From Arctopsyche grandis (Eukaryota > Arthropoda > Insecta > Trichoptera > Hydropsychidae), in contig NC_135364.1 in NCBI RefSeq assembly GCF_051622035.1, forward strand, positions 11,299,001 to 11,363,000: a DNA stretch of 64,000 bases, read 5' to 3'. The translations under genes were made by a program, and so were the position numbers. Shown here piece by piece: positions 63,075 through 64,000 of this stretch. A model generated the notes under the pieces. That model had not been told where the DNA came from. It saw only the letters and a program-made list of their open reading frames with translations, and made no database searches. How positions within the stretch are numbered: position 1 is the stretch's first letter; each line of letters starts with the position of its first letter.

Positions 63075-64000
63075 GTATTTATCCCATTTCCTCAAATCTT
63101 TGTAAATGTTTGCACGCGTCGAGTACAGAACGAGTTTTCAGCGTTGCCTACTTCTCGATATTTTTATCTGGTGTGTAGTATGTAGTTCTATTCGCTGTTA
63201 GTTGACCTCACTGTGACACTGAAAACTCACTCTATAAAAATAAACTTCCCGTAATAATGACGTCGCCATAGGAAGAAGAAACACGAAAATGAGAATTAAC
63301 TTTGTTCTTGCTGTAATGTCAGGAGATACGCTCAATCACACTTGTATCCGTTTTTCGTTCACATTACGCGTGATTGTATGTTGCTCACAATGACTAGAAC
63401 TAAATTGACTTTTTGTTTCTTTTTTTCCTTTTATTTGTTTGTAGTTTGATGAATTGAATGCATATAAAAATCATTATTGTTATTTTAACATGTAGGTACA
63501 TATATGTGTGTATATGTACATACATACATGTTGAGTATATATTATACATCTGATTCTCATAATACCTGCAAATTATAATGATTTCATTTCCGAAATGAAG
63601 CATTTTTCTTAATCTAACTTTAGTCATTTTTTTATATTTACAAATCTACATAGTTTAATTGACAATTTTATTACCTTTGTATGTAGGTACATATATAGTT
63701 ATATGGCACAGTTTATTTTTTTGTGCAATGTTTAAAACATGTAGCATATAATTCCGCCTTTTCTGTGAATTCGATTGTTATTTTATCTATATAGTACATA
63801 CATACATATAGTGAAGGCTACTTATTTCGTAGTTCTAAAGATTAAATTTTATCCACACCTTATTCTTTATCGTTTTATGGTTGCGTAATCAGTATTTAAA
63901 AAGTTAATTTGGTGATTCCATACTAATATCGATAGTTATGGTCAAATATTTGTTTGAACGGTGGTACTGTATCAGTATTTATTTTTTTGCGATGATTGAA
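63075..64000 (+). other. Start of intron 6, to window end
   Basis: It begins GTATTT after exon 6. AT-rich, with ATGT microsatellites near 63500 and 63780. No further exon is visible. Confidence 0.55.

Overview
This window is arthropod, almost certainly insect, nuclear DNA. It is AT-rich, packed with ATGT/ACAT-type microsatellites, and carries insect-style tRNA-derived SINEs, a mini-Helitron, hAT, piggyBac-like and foldback MITEs, and a spliced gene with very large introns. Nothing in it is bacterial, organellar or viral. I could not place it to an order from sequence alone.

One host protein gene explains nearly all the real coding sequence. It runs left to right on the + strand. It has a GC-rich promoter/5' leader (about 4.48-5.09 kb, with upstream ATGs) and six coding exons whose junctions are all phase-consistent: 5091-5208, 7264-7373, 7455-7512, 27058-27188, 32446-32981 and 62929-63074. 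The open product is 366 complete codons and continues beyond the window. It has an N-terminal PDZ-like fold, a charged helical segment, a long low-complexity S/T/Q-rich linker and a basic-then-acidic segment. I read it as an intracellular scaffold or adaptor, but I do not recognise the orthologue and give no symbol. Introns 3 and 5 are about 19.5 kb and 29.9 kb. A tRNA-Gln(UUG) gene lies about 1 kb upstream of the start codon on the same strand.

The rest is intergenic or intronic DNA shaped by transposons. 0-4 kb: an 80-bp stem hairpin, a PIF/Harbinger transposase remnant, a foldback MITE and a hAT-type MITE. Intron 1 (5.2-7.3 kb): a hAT-type MITE and a SINE. Intron 3 (7.5-27 kb): a mini-Helitron, a TTAA element, a TA-flanked long-arm MITE, two full SINEs and a 902-bp solo LTR holding a 48-bp tandem array. 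Intron 4 (27.2-32.4 kb): a TAGGG-ended element and a LINE 3' remnant. Intron 5 (33-62.9 kb): two foldback MITEs, several hAT-type elements (one nested inside another), a SINE of a second type, LINE remnants and a GC-rich island at 47.5-47.9 kb.

The most interesting signals are: (1) a three-copy foldback family whose two arms match each other within a copy, including a shared 13-bp insertion, but differ between copies; (2) a PDZ domain with an abbreviated, non-canonical N-terminal half; (3) SINEs with different tRNA-like heads sharing one central domain; (4) a solo LTR with an alternating 48/96-bp array. No wholly new multi-gene system is visible.
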